The notes under the pieces are model-generated. The model did no database searches and was not told where the DNA came from. It worked only from the letters and a program-made list of their open reading frames with translations. Both the position numbers and the translations under genes were made by a program. A DNA stretch of 64,000 nt from contig NC_074718.1 in the NCBI RefSeq assembly GCF_947242115.1, positions 44,326,699 to 44,390,698 of the forward strand. The letters run 5' to 3'. Below are positions 28,201 through 36,498 of this stretch, piece by piece (positions within the stretch are counted from its first letter, which is position 1; every line of letters begins with the position of its first letter). The DNA is from Biomphalaria glabrata (taxonomy: Eukaryota; Mollusca; Gastropoda; Planorbidae).

Positions 28201-31200
28201 ATGCAGCATTGATTTTGTCTGTCTCTCTATTTCTCTATATTGCACATTATCACTTTGAATGTTGATTCTAATAGTAACAAATGTCCATTATCTAAGTGAT
28301 AATGAAGGATGCCAATGTATTTTTCAAGACTTTCTTTCTGTTTATTGACCTAAACCTGTTTCATTTTTTTTTTTTTTTTTGACCAAAATATTTTACTTCC
28401 ATTAGAACAAGACCCACATTGACCAATTTTTTTTTTACATTTGATCTTGAAAGTAAAAACTGACCCAAGTCTAAACATGTGTGGGCCTATTTGTAAAATG
28501 TATTGTTAAGAAAGAAATGAATGTATCCACATTAAAAAAAAAGATCTTGAAATAATATTCATTCAGTAACCAAAAAATGATACCAACAGAAATAAAACTT
28601 TTATATTAAATATCATGAGAGATAGTGCTGTCCACCTTCATTCAACCCAAAATTGATGGTGAATCACATAGGGTAATAGGTTTTCTTTGAAACCATATCT
28701 TATTTTCAAGAGTTCTTAGAGAGATTTTTTTTTACTTAGGTCTTACAACTGCAAAAGCTAAACTCATAAGTCAAATAAAAGTTTCACTAATTAGTGTCTT
28801 GCTTTTATCAGAAACATTTGTTTAATTGTTTTAAAAAATATTTTTCTTGCTGCAATGAAAGCTGTTTCAATGGTCTTCAATTCATCATGCCCTGATCATA
28901 TGTTGTTTTGATACGCTTGGTTTTTTTGCAATGTAATCATTGGGTTTTCGGAGGGGGTGGGGTGGGGGGGAGATAAGGGCATGATGAATTGCACGCTGGC
29001 CTGGCATGGTTGTGGCACTAAAACAAAACATGAGATGCTTTGCCACCACATCACCATCTTCTTCTTTACCACCACCACAACCGCTGCATGTCATGTTGAC
29101 ATGTTGCGCAACTTACTTCTTGATTGCAGGAGTCGCCAGTGGATGGACGAAGCAAGCACAGAAAGGTAATGACCTTGTGACCTCTAGACACACCTAAGTC
29201 AGCCCCATCTCTTTTAGCCTGCTTCCCTCTAGAAGTATTTTTGATAAGGCATCTTCTGCCTAAGCTAAACATAATTTAAAAAAAATGATGGGGTGGTTTA
29301 GGTTGTGTAATATACAATATATACCTGGATATTTGTTGTTTAAAGTGTGACTTTAAAATAGCTTAGACTATCAAATTAGATAAAACAAATTTAAATCATT
29401 TTGAAATCATCAATCTCTGATGGTCTGCAGTTAACTTTAAACATTTTTTTCCTAGATAAAATCTTAGCTTTTGCTTCATTAATTTACCCTTTAAAAAATT
29501 TCTCGTTGTGTTTTTTATCTTAAATGAGAAAAAAAAAATTGCTTGCACTTGGTCAACTATTTTGTGAAATGTAAAAGATGTTTATGTTAAAGCTCATTGT
29601 GGTATTTACACCAATCAGTGGACACTTTAACAGTAAATACCACTTGATAGAGCACTGTTTGGTAACAGCAACAGATATAGAGCTCTAATTCCCAGGTTAA
29701 TTCTTATTTGACAGAGTCCCACAAGTCAAGAAGCTGATGAGTCTTTTGAAATGGAAAAAGATCGTAAAGATAAAAAGAGGGTATGTTTATTATTTTTATT
29801 TTTTTTTGTGTGTTCTAGTGTAAATTTTTTTTTTAACTCTTTCTCTCCGTAATTATTTTCCATGTTTCGACTGAATTATCCATTTTGCTCATATGTATTT
29901 CACTACCCTGTTATGATTCAATTTCAACAACTTGTTTGTTTGTTATCAGAAAATGTTAAGTTTGGTATAGAATTAAATGGGACTGTATGCCTTTTTAAGA
30001 TAAATACTGACATTTATAAAACCTAAATGTAATTTTACTTTGGATAATGGAATGTAAAAATAAAAGCCTACTGACTTAGCAAGTCTATTAAGATCTAGAC
30101 CATATTTTATGATCCCAATTGAACTAAAACTATTCTTAATGATAGTTATTCATATTTTAACATAACTTAATATATAACGTATATAAAACATATAAATTAA
30201 TTGTCTTGAGCTCACTATCCCATGTCGTTTTCATATGAAAAATTAATATAAATTATAAATCCTTTTTTTTAGCCCCCACTCTTGAAAAACAATCCTTTTT
30301 TGGGGGAAAAACATGATTGAAAATAAGAAATCTGTGTTTTCCAAGGGGAACTATTCAAAATTAAATTATAAGCAATTAAAAACATTTTGGTGTAGATTTT
30401 AAGAAAAGATTATGAATTACATTATTCTTAAATGCTATAAAAATGTAGACTAGGACACATTGGGATAATTGTTAAGTGGTATCAAATTAGTTTAGGAGAG
30501 ATTATAAATGTATTATATCAACTCAAGTGATTCTCTTCAGGAACACTCTGTTGAAACCTATGACCCAGAACTTTCCAAAAGAAGAAAAAGTGAGGATCAT
30601 TATCTAGCTTCACGTACGTATTGATAGAATCATTCTAGAGCTCCTTGTTTGACACACTTCTGTACAAATGTTTTTGAGATGAAGGCACTGCCTCAAAGCT
30701 CCAAACTTTTTTTCTCCACTAAATGTAGGCAAACAAAATGGGGAAGCCAATGGATCCTCCAAAATGTATGCAGAGAGAGATTATAAAGAGAAATCTAAAC
30801 AACAGAGTCACTCCTCTAGGAGCAAGGTAAACTTTTCAGCTTCACCTGTCCCTTAGTCTGTTGAACTATTGAGGCACCACACAAGATAGGTCAACCATCT
30901 TTCTCCATTCCTCTCAATAGAATCACTTTCATTGGCAGGCCTGTCCATTCTTTAATGTTGTGTTCCCATTGCTTCCTCTGTCTCCTTTTTTTTTCCTGGT
31001 ACTGTTCCCTGGAGGAAAGTTTTGCAAGCACTGAGGACTTTTTGATATTGCCATAAAGGTTTAATTTGTGTTATTTTACAGTGGTGAACATTTATGGACA
31101 GAAAACTGATTTTTTTGGTTTTGTTATATTCACTAAGAACCATTAATCACATCTGAAATAATTGACAAAAATAAGCATGGTCTAAAAGTTTTTGTTTTCA

Positions 31201-31765
31201 AATTATGTTATACACATACATCTAAATCATTTTTTAAATACTAAAATGTAACTAAATTAATTGTATATTCAATGCCATTAGTAGTACCACAACAATGGTA
31301 CATAGATTACTTACAGTCCACCAATAGCATACACTTTTGATTTAGAAATCAAGTAATAGAAAAACAAAGTGTTTTTTAATTTCTTCTTCAATTAAGTAAG
31401 CATCAATCTATTGTAAAGCCATGTTAAACATATGTGTTTTTAATTTACAATAGTTGTATAGTATCTTTCTTATCTGAAGCTGGTAATACAATTCAGGGTG
31501 TTAGTTTTTGTGTAACAGTAATAAGGCATGACCATGTCTGACTTGCAGTGTTCTATTGCTTTATATGGGTGAACATTTCTTTAATTATTATTTTTTTTTT
31601 TTATTTGCTTTGAATTAGAGAATTTATTTAATAATTCTCTATACCTCTCTATGTTTTGAGTTTTGACTTGTTTGAACTTTTATCTCTCTCCAGGAACAGT
31701 TTAATGAAACAGATGGATCTCCAAAACTGAAGATGAAAGAAAAGAGAGATAAATCATATCCTTGA
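3817..31765 (+). CDS. THOC2: THO complex subunit 2 (39 coding exons)
   Basis: Large scaffold of the nuclear THO/TREX complex, which couples transcription and splicing to mRNA export. Proposed exons: 3817-3887, 5167-5320, 9141-9192, 9298-9365, 9715-9839, 10220-10353, 10480-10640, 10784-10876, 11503-11649, 13530-13702, 13819-14014, 14455-14615, 14818-14919, 15112-15196, 15333-15426, 15856-15936, 16065-16161, 16270-16387, 16482-16661, 17327-17491, 17887-17937, 18029-18123, 18209-18335, 19897-20038, 20177-20334, 20675-20803, 20894-21022, 21606-21674, 22807-22922, 23055-23121, 23289-23385, 23609-23765, 24603-24928, 25779-25819, 29130-29165, 29715-29780, 30541-30613, 30729-30826, 31694-31765. All phases agree and give about 1501 residues (human about 1593). 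Conserved blocks include [37 protein letters not shown] (about residue 550), QIRNTKKSS and KTPNFSTL. The last ~320 residues are a Lys/Glu/Arg-rich tail, as in the family. Start chosen at ATG in AAAATGGCG, whose N-terminus ([16 protein letters not shown]) matches vertebrate THOC2. The last exons (after 25819) are less certain because the tail is poorly conserved. Confidence 0.93.
4760..4942 (-). mobile_element. LINE reverse-transcriptase C-terminal relic (antisense)
   Basis: Lies in THOC2 intron 1. It shares a run of phrases with 30842-31085: GTCTGTTG, TTTCTCCATTCC, GGCCTGTCC and CTGTTCCCTG. The reverse complement resembles the end of a non-LTR retrotransposon ORF of the LQGTVPG/R-rich type common in invertebrates. 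It is short, with no open frame left. Assignment is by memory of the family. Confidence 0.45.
5344..5519. repeat. 24-bp minisatellite, left array
   Basis: About seven tandem units based on TATAACTAGGATAGATGTTA plus a variable TATA stretch, starting just after THOC2 exon 2. The same array resumes in the same orientation at 8885 after a 3.4-kb insertion, and two units accompany the exon-3 copy at 868-935. The array was therefore present before both events. Confidence 0.9.
6345..7345. repeat. Degenerate ~190-bp tandem array inside the intron-2 element
   Basis: Five clear units, and a possible sixth at about 6354, each contain a GCGATG(T/C)ACAC...ACGCGTGGATC core near 6553, 6747, 6938, 7163 and 7328. 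The cores are followed by AGATCTAGATCTAGTCTAG and a TAAATATAATTCATA stretch. Units 6553-6747 and 6747-6938 are nearly identical; the outer ones are more diverged and shorter, as in an array decaying from its edges. Confidence 0.75.
8103..8815. repeat. Two-copy ~380-bp tandem duplication in the element's right arm
   Basis: The block 8103-8440 is repeated at about 8490-8815. Shared landmarks are a G-rich start (GGTGGGG...GGCTAATT), TTTACTTTGTGACA, TTTTTCATTATTAGGGGTAA and GAATTCCTCT(G/A)TTCTTGGGCA. Divergence by eye is well above that of a fresh duplication. No coding potential is seen. Confidence 0.75.
8885..9091. repeat. 24-bp minisatellite, right array
   Basis: Continuation of the array at 5344-5519, about eight units, ending shortly before the acceptor of THOC2 exon 3. 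Together with the left array it shows that the 3.4-kb element landed inside a pre-existing tandem repeat. Confidence 0.9.
10187..10215. repeat. (ATT)n microsatellite at a splice acceptor
   Basis: A run of ATT triplets forms most of the tract directly before the TTTCAG acceptor of THOC2 exon 6 (10220). Length variation here would change the pyrimidine tract of that acceptor. Confidence 0.85.
12046..12420 (+). mobile_element. LINE ORF2 C-terminal fragment and 3' end
   Basis: An open frame to a stop at 12384 encodes the tail of a non-LTR retrotransposon polyprotein: a [17 protein letters not shown] segment, a W-x-D/R-rich stretch ([15 protein letters not shown]) and a terminal zinc-knuckle-like [21 protein letters not shown]. 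After the stop is GTCGTCCTACGACTGAAGGAGG, seen again at the copy near 55335-55665. It is 5'-truncated and sits in THOC2 intron 9 in sense orientation. Reverse transcriptase and endonuclease parts are absent. Confidence 0.85.
13125..13379 (+). mobile_element. tRNA-derived SINE, family A
   Basis: Head with a tRNA-like B box (GGGTTTGAATCCTGATGAAG), then body phrases CTCTGAGTCCA, GACATTAGTTGGGG, AAAGTAAAGGCGGTTGGT and GATGACCTTTACATCATC. The same body is found in minus orientation at 37082-37366, 46242-46527 and 46551-46806. Located in THOC2 intron 9. The head has lost its first part. Confidence 0.85.
16743..16968 (-). mobile_element. tRNA-derived SINE, family C
   Basis: Read on the minus strand it starts GGAAGCGTGGTCAAGAGGC, resembling a type II (Leu/Ser-like) tRNA head. 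It ends in GCATGAAAGTAGCGCTATAT, shared with copies at 45927-46078 and 52213-52446. It lies in THOC2 intron 19. A second, much more decayed related stretch follows at about 17034-17200. Confidence 0.8.
17211..17265. repeat. 27-bp direct tandem duplication
   Basis: TGACAGTGGGAAATGTGACT plus seven bases occurs twice in immediate succession in THOC2 intron 19. Identity is complete, so the event is recent. Confidence 0.9.
17633..17800 (+). mobile_element. Old tRNA-derived SINE relic
   Basis: GGCAGGGTAGTTGATTGATA followed by a weak B-box region (GGGTCTTGGTGAAG) resembles the family A head. GTCATTGTGCTGAGCCACACT resembles its body. Divergence is high and the ends are not sharp. Located in THOC2 intron 20. 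Confidence 0.45.
18487..18627 (-). mobile_element. SINE family A copy, source of the adjoining minisatellite
   Basis: A minus-strand family A copy begins with AGTTCCCTTTTTAGACTGCA and runs through GGCAGATGATGTAATTATCATC, CCAGCACAACAACCAACC and AAAATTAAAAATCCCAG. At the point where the tRNA-like head should follow, the sequence passes directly into the 51-bp tandem array. The unit of that array still resembles the family A head (AAGTCAAGCACTTTA versus AAGCCAAGCGCTTTA). Confidence 0.75.
18628..19632. repeat. 51-bp minisatellite, about 20 units, in THOC2 intron 23
   Basis: Tandem units with a 51-bp period, built on CCTTGTTTGAAAGTCAAGCA, then CTTTACCTCTCAGTCACC and TTGTTTAGTCTGT. Several units lack a few bases and one is a truncated hybrid near 19122-19140. 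Because 51 is a multiple of three and the unit has no stop, long open frames (up to 248 codons) run through it; these are a consequence of periodicity, not a gene. The unit corresponds to the antisense tRNA-like head of the adjoining SINE (GCCAAGCGCTTTACCGCTCAGCCACC). Confidence 0.92.
22430..22770 (+). mobile_element. LINE 3' end, CR1/L2-like RT tail
   Basis: The open frame ends with [20 protein letters not shown] and a stop at 22698, the classic end of a CR1/jockey-type reverse-transcriptase ORF (S-F-F-P-x-x-I-x-x-W-N-x-L-P). The 3' end follows: ATCATCTTCTTTTTTGAAGT and TATAAGATAAGATA. Copies of the same 3' part lie in minus orientation at 43010-43400 and 48655-49040. Located in THOC2 intron 28. 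Confidence 0.85.
24307..24486 (+). mobile_element. tRNA-derived SINE, family B
   Basis: Starts GGATGGCTGCCTGGTCGTGC (A-box region) and has a clear B box GGGTTCAAACCC. It continues with CCCATCCCCCGTCGTCCTGC and ends CATGTAAAACATTTTACAAA. Nearly the same sequence occurs at 44677-44853 and, inverted, at 54121-54294. Located in THOC2 intron 32. Confidence 0.85.
25820..26550 (+). other. Lysine-rich coding-like stretch after THOC2 exon 34
   Basis: After the donor at 25820 the sequence stays purine-rich for some 500 bp, with many AAA/AAG/GAG/AGA words and conceptual Lys/Arg/Glu-rich peptides broken by stops. This resembles the composition of the THOC2 tail exons rather than the T-rich introns around it. 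It could be former tail-coding sequence, or the 3' UTR of a short isoform reading through exon 34, which would end after five extra codons. Nothing proves transcription. Confidence 0.35.
27999..28172. repeat. 25-bp minisatellite with a palindromic core
   Basis: Seven units of GTGAGTGTACTGTACAC(T/A) plus TTGTTTT in THOC2 intron 34. The core GTGTACTGTACAC is self-complementary around its central T, so each unit can form a small hairpin and the array can cross-pair. Open frames across it on the minus strand are repeat artefacts. Confidence 0.92.
30842..31085 (-). mobile_element. LINE RT C-terminal relic (antisense)
   Basis: The minus-strand frame includes [13 protein letters not shown], matching the LQGTVPG motif found near the end of a common invertebrate LINE reverse-transcriptase ORF. 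It shares phrases with 4760-4942. Located in THOC2 intron 38, antisense to the gene. Only the last part of the ORF remains and it is broken. Confidence 0.7.
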
Positions 31766-32117
31766 TCTAGGGACTGAGTCTTGATTATGTAGTCAGCTGG
31801 GGCTTAATTATTTAGTCTTTATGGTAAACACTTTCTGGTCTTGAAAAGTTTCTAGTCATCTTTCCATTGCTAGTTACATGAGTGAGATGTGTATATTAAA
31901 CATTTCAATTGGGAAAGGTAGAAAAAAAATCCAGTCACTTTAAAAAAAAACATAAAAATCAGTTGGTCCTTCCCATGTTTGAATTCAATAGTCTGTAATA
32001 GTGGCAGTTTAACTTTAAAATAGTCATTATGTTCATGCGTCCCGGTGGGACTACAGACCTACTATAGCACATCTTTCCATTCTGATCTATCCTGCTGTTG
32101 TAGATCTGCCTCTACAT

Positions 32118-32325
32118 CAGCGGTTCTCAACCTTTTAAGCTCGGTGACCCCTTTTTACAATATACCACTCTGCTGCGCCCCCCCCCCCCCCCCCCCCTCC
32201 TTAGACACACACAGCAATAGAAGAATAGACAATAACAATCCTTATTTTTTATGGTCTTAGGCAACCCCTGGTAAATCATCAATCGACCCCCAAGGGGGTC
32301 GCGACACACAGGTTGAGAACCCCTG
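32118..32325. mobile_element. hAT-type MITE with target duplication
   Basis: Ends CAGCGGTTCTCAACCT...AGGTTGAGAACCCCTG form the terminal inverted repeats typical of hAT-derived MITEs, with GGGGGTCGCGACACACAGG just inside. The flanks CTCTACAT (32110-32117) and CTCGACAT (32326-32333) are an 8-bp target duplication with one mismatch. An internal run of about 30 C residues makes its length unreliable. Related to the copy at 39323-39604. Confidence 0.88.
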
Positions 32326-33468
32326 CTCGACATCATCAAGCCACTGTACTGCGGCCTACCTTTGAGGTGCCTGCTTTTTGTTTGTTTTGTGAACAATCTT
32401 TGCTGCTCCTCTGTTCTCTGACATTCTTTCAAGGTGACCCACCCAGAGTAATGTGTTCCTTTGTATTTCCGTTACTGTGGAGGAGTCTTCACAGAGCTGG
32501 TATATTAGTGATCATATTACTAATTAGAGCCTAGAAATAGAAAATGTTGCCTCTTAGTACTTAAGTTAGTCATCTGATTGAAAGTGTATAATTTCCTTAA
32601 CTTCTTCTCACATGTTCCAAAAAACAGAAAAAATAAAACCAGTTTGATCTGGATGTTTCCAGACTGCAGTCTCTTGTTGACAGGATTGTTAGTTGGATGG
32701 CAATGTGCAGCTTTTTAAAAAACCTTTTTTTTTTCCCCTTTTTAAACATTGATTTATATATTTCTCAAACATTTTTAGATAGTAACATATGTTGATCTGT
32801 AGATCTAGTGTGGGTGAATGTGTGATATCATGTACATTAGACTCTGGCCATTCAGTTGGTTCTGTAAAATTACAAAGTGACACTTTTTTTTTTTTTCTTC
32901 TTGATATTGTTGACTTATGAATTAGAACTCAGGCTTTTGTTGAAACAGATCTGCCTTCTGGTCAAATTATATTGAGTCATTTCTCCAGGTTCAGAACAGT
33001 TCAACTTATGGAGACCAAGGTGTTGAGCTGATCGTTTCATTTGCTGCAATTGAAATCCTATCCAGTCCTAGTTCAAAGTCTTAGTGTTAGTGGCAAGCAT
33101 TGCTTCCAGCCCTGTGGGATCTACTGGAAGTGAGCTCTTAAACTATGACCATTGTTGCTGTACACACAGATTTCATGTATTTATGTTTGCTTTCAAATTA
33201 AGGGTCTAAGTGACCTCGGTTGACTATGTTGATCATTGAATAAATGGACTGACATGTCCGCAGATTATAGTTTTGCTTGTTAATATATTTTCTTGTGTTG
33301 AATAGATTAAGTTTTAAGTTAAGAAATACTGAGATTGTTCCATAACTTCTCAGCCAGCACATTACAATGAGGGATGTACTGCACTGATCTATAAATACTT
33401 TATAACTACATCTCAGTTTGAAAGAAAATCAATAATTATAAATTAGTACTGATATTACACATTTGAGA

Positions 33469-33481
33469 CCAGTAGAGGGCG
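33469..33481 (+). promoter_or_regulatory. CTCF-like motif between THOC2 and ALKBH8
   Basis: CCAGTAGAGGGCG matches every position of the degenerate CTCF core CCASYAGRKGGCR. It lies midway between two gene bodies, where an insulator site would be plausible. A single match in 64 kb could be chance; binding is unproven. Confidence 0.3.
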
Positions 33482-34020
33482 AAGAAGAACCTAAAGTGAT
33501 AACAGCTGGACCATTGTTATGTCTGCTGGATGTGGCATTATATGTAGGTCATGGCTGGGACTGTGTAGCTGTTATCTGAAATCTTCAATCTCAAAAAGCC
33601 TTAGTACTAAAAAACTGTTACTATTAACTCACCAATATAAGTAACTGGCACCAAAAGGGCGCATTAGCAGAACTACGGGCAACTTAATATAAAAGACTAT
33701 ATAGCTGCAATCTCCCTGCTCAAACAAGGCATGATAGAGGCTGTTCTTTTTAGCTACATCATCTACAAGTTTCATTAGCCCCCTTTTTTTTTTGTACCAC
33801 CAAAGAGCATCTAGTCTCCTAGTAATGTTTTTTTATTACTATTTCAGCTTCATCGGGCATCTGATAATACTTGTACTCTGCCAAGTTGCTTCCCTTTAAC
33901 ATTATCATATTTACTACTGCAGTCCCTTTTTTTTTTTTTTTTTAAGAAGTATTTGCCTTTTGATTCAGCCCCACATCTCGGTTTTAACAGACACCAAACA
34001 GGTTCTTGTCTAAACCACTG

Positions 34021-34311
34021 TTAGCAACTACTGGCAATACATAAAATGAAAAATACATATGGGATCTGATATAAAACACTAGCGATATGGTCAAGAATAT
34101 AATGGAGACCAATGGCTCTGAAGAGAACTAGTGCTGTCGAGGTTTTATGAGCTCCATCATGTTTCTTCTTGAAAGATTCGTTGCAGAGTGTGGTGAAATA
34201 GTTATAGTACTTTTTACCATCACAAAAGAGATACAAGACACCGATAGCAAAGACAAACAGACACAAACACTCTTTTGTTCCCCTGGCAATCAAATCATTA
34301 AATAAGAACAA
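34021..34311 (-). other. Unassigned open frame, two hydrophobic stretches
   Basis: A 96-codon minus-strand frame with a plausible mix of residues and two hydrophobic stretches (around LCLFVFAIGVLYLF and SVLYQIPYVFFILCIA) joined by a charged loop rich in Lys and His. It could be a remnant of a multi-pass membrane protein, receptor-like in texture, but I recognise no family. No partner exon or splice site was identified, and it may be a chance frame. Confidence 0.2.
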
Positions 34312-34329
34312 TCTGGTATAAACTTTGTC

Positions 34330-34461
34330 ACATGTAAATTAGGAGTGAGTCTGGTGTGAATGTACACTTTGGTTTCTCATAGCTATAATGTTTTTTGTTT
34401 GGTGTAATGCACAAATTGTAAGACAAATTTCCATACGGACAATAAAGATTATTATTATTAC
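34330..34461 (+). mobile_element. LINE 3' tail with (ATT)n end
   Basis: GTAAGACAAATTTCCATACG and GACAATAAAGATTATTATTATTA reproduce the usual end of CR1/L2-like elements: TTGTAA...AAATTTCC, AATAAA, then a short triplet tail. Only about 130 bp are present, with no coding part. Confidence 0.6.
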
Positions 34462-34569
34462 TTGTTTATGTTTGTGTAGCGTCGTGTTCACAACATTGAT
34501 TTTGAAGTGAAGTTTGAAGATTATAGCTATGAATTAAACGAACTGAAAGTTTCTCTCGCTAGTGGGGAT

Positions 34570-34695
34570 ACGGATGGCTGCCTTGTTGTGTGGTATATGC
34601 GTCCAGAACAGATGATCGAGGGTCTCGCTACCCTCCACTATCCCCGCTTGTCCTGGGGGAAGTTTGGGCTAAGGGGCAATAAACTTGAAATATGA
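34570..34695 (+). mobile_element. Diverged SINE family B relic
   Basis: CGGATGGCTGCCTTGTTGTG followed by GATGATCGAGGGTCTCGCTACC, CCCCGCTTGTCCTGGGGGAAG and TTTGGGCTA parallels the family B head (GGATGGCTGCCTGGTCGTGC, B box, GTCGTCCTGCGGGAGGTTTGG). The small open frame here is a by-product. Confidence 0.6.
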
Positions 34696-35840
34696 AAAAA
34701 ATATTCAAAACAAAATATTTACACATTGGACGGGCGAATGTTTCAATATTAAAATTTTTAAAAAGTCTAAACGGAGCAGCTTTAACGAACATACACTTAG
34801 TAGGCCTACATTAGGATTCCAAATATATTGTACATTTTTGGGCTAATTCTAAAAGAAAAACGCGAAAATTATGTCTGTCTGTTACTTTTCTTTGTCCTTA
34901 TAACCGAGTTAAACGTTAAACCAAATCTTGCTAAAAAGGGGAAGGGGGCGCAAACGAAATTGTTTTCACCACTGGTAAAAGTTTGAGAAACACGGATCTA
35001 CAGTTTATTATGAAATATTATAGTACATTATATTTTGTATAATTGAGTGCGCATTTTAGCATGTAGGCTACATGGTGTATCTCAATAAATCTCAAAAGTG
35101 ATTCTCTTGGCTAAAACATTATCTATAGGCCTATAGCCTACCTTACCTAAAGACATGCTATATTTTTTTCTCTTAGCTAAAACAGAAGTCATAGCTTATC
35201 AATTTTTCGCTTAACAAAACTGTTAAAGTAAATCTGAAACACGATAGATGTCAAAACACAAATGGCTAAAAAAAAAAAAAAACGACTGGTAAATTCTATA
35301 GCCTTATAGGCTACCGCAAGTCCTTTTTTTAACACGAGAAACTTTAGCATTTTGTAGAAGCGAAGTTTTAGATTGTGACTAGATCTATATAATAGGCCTA
35401 TATATTGTAGATATTTTGAACTAGGTAATACTATATATAGTTATTCTTATTATTTGAGCGCAATGTATTTATAATATTATAATTTTGTTCCTAGAATAAA
35501 AAATGGGGGAGGGGGTGCCAAAAATGGCGTGCACCGAACGCCAGTTATACTCGTTTTTAAACAATTACTTCAAGATATCTAGTCAGGATAGAGTCTGGCT
35601 TTAACTTCTTCATTATAGTGATTAGAGTGACGTTTTTATTTAAAAAACTCGATTCTTTGACAGTAGTAGGCTACTTCAGTTTACTGGATATCGACGAGTG
35701 ATACCTGTTCAAAAGGGTTTGAAAAGCACTGAACTAGATCTGGATCTAGAATCTACTGGGTTGAAAGCAATCGTATATTTACTAAATTCTTTATCACTTA
35801 GCCGGAATTCGTATCTATAGTTTTGTATATAAATAACAAA

Positions 35841-36464
35841 ATGGCGAGTGTTTTGCTTTCACAGTCACAGCATTCGCAGGCTGAAACTTTGAAGAGTCGT
35901 AACAAACAAAATAAAATTGTGAAAAAAATAAATAAACTAAAAATTCTTTTGACTGTTCGCGAAAATCTATCTTTATCGGATGAAGCAACACGGGTAAATG
36001 TCTAAATTACTAAATTGTTCTAGTTATTTTTTGTTTGGTAATTTCCCAAGTTTTGTTTTATTATTTTAATTATTTTTAATTTTATTTACTTAAGTCACTT
36101 TAGATTGTCTAATAGATACATGACTTTGACACTCACAGTGACTGTCACTGTGATTGTCACTCAGAGTCACTGCTACACATTGTGACACAGTAGTGTCAGT
36201 CATGTCAGTGTCACTCACTGTGACACAATCACTAGTCTACCCCAGTCTACTGTGACTACATACAGGAGACAAGCCTCAGTCGGGCTCAGTGGCTGCTATT
36301 ATTCTGTATTCAGCTCCACTTTTCACTTTTTGTAATTTTGATATCTTGATTCTTGGGCTATGTGTAGAGTCAAGTGTAGATCTATGGGTATTCCAATTTG
36401 CCTGGTTCTCTCCCACAAGTTAACAATAGTAGAGTAGTAAGTGGACTGTCAATACTATAATTAT

Positions 36465-36498
<34 letters not shown>

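Larger units (their letters stand above)
31766..35840. other. Spacer between THOC2 and ALKBH8
   Basis: About 4.1 kb between two genes in the same direction. The first part must hold the THOC2 3' UTR; AATAAA-like signals occur near 32632 and 33239 but I cannot choose between them. A hAT MITE (32118-32325) is inserted in a stretch resembling a decayed LINE. A CTCF-like word lies at 33469, and a LINE tail and a SINE relic follow at 34330-34695. The last kilobase before ALKBH8 is AT-rich with no clear TATA box or GC-rich core. Confidence 0.55.

Noticed and set aside
28885-29272. Overlapping short frames around THOC2 exon 35
   Set aside because: They do not share the exon's frame usefully and reflect G-rich and CCA-rich stretches.
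32127-32432. 101-codon Gly/Pro-rich minus-strand frame
   Set aside because: Produced by the C-run inside a hAT MITE.
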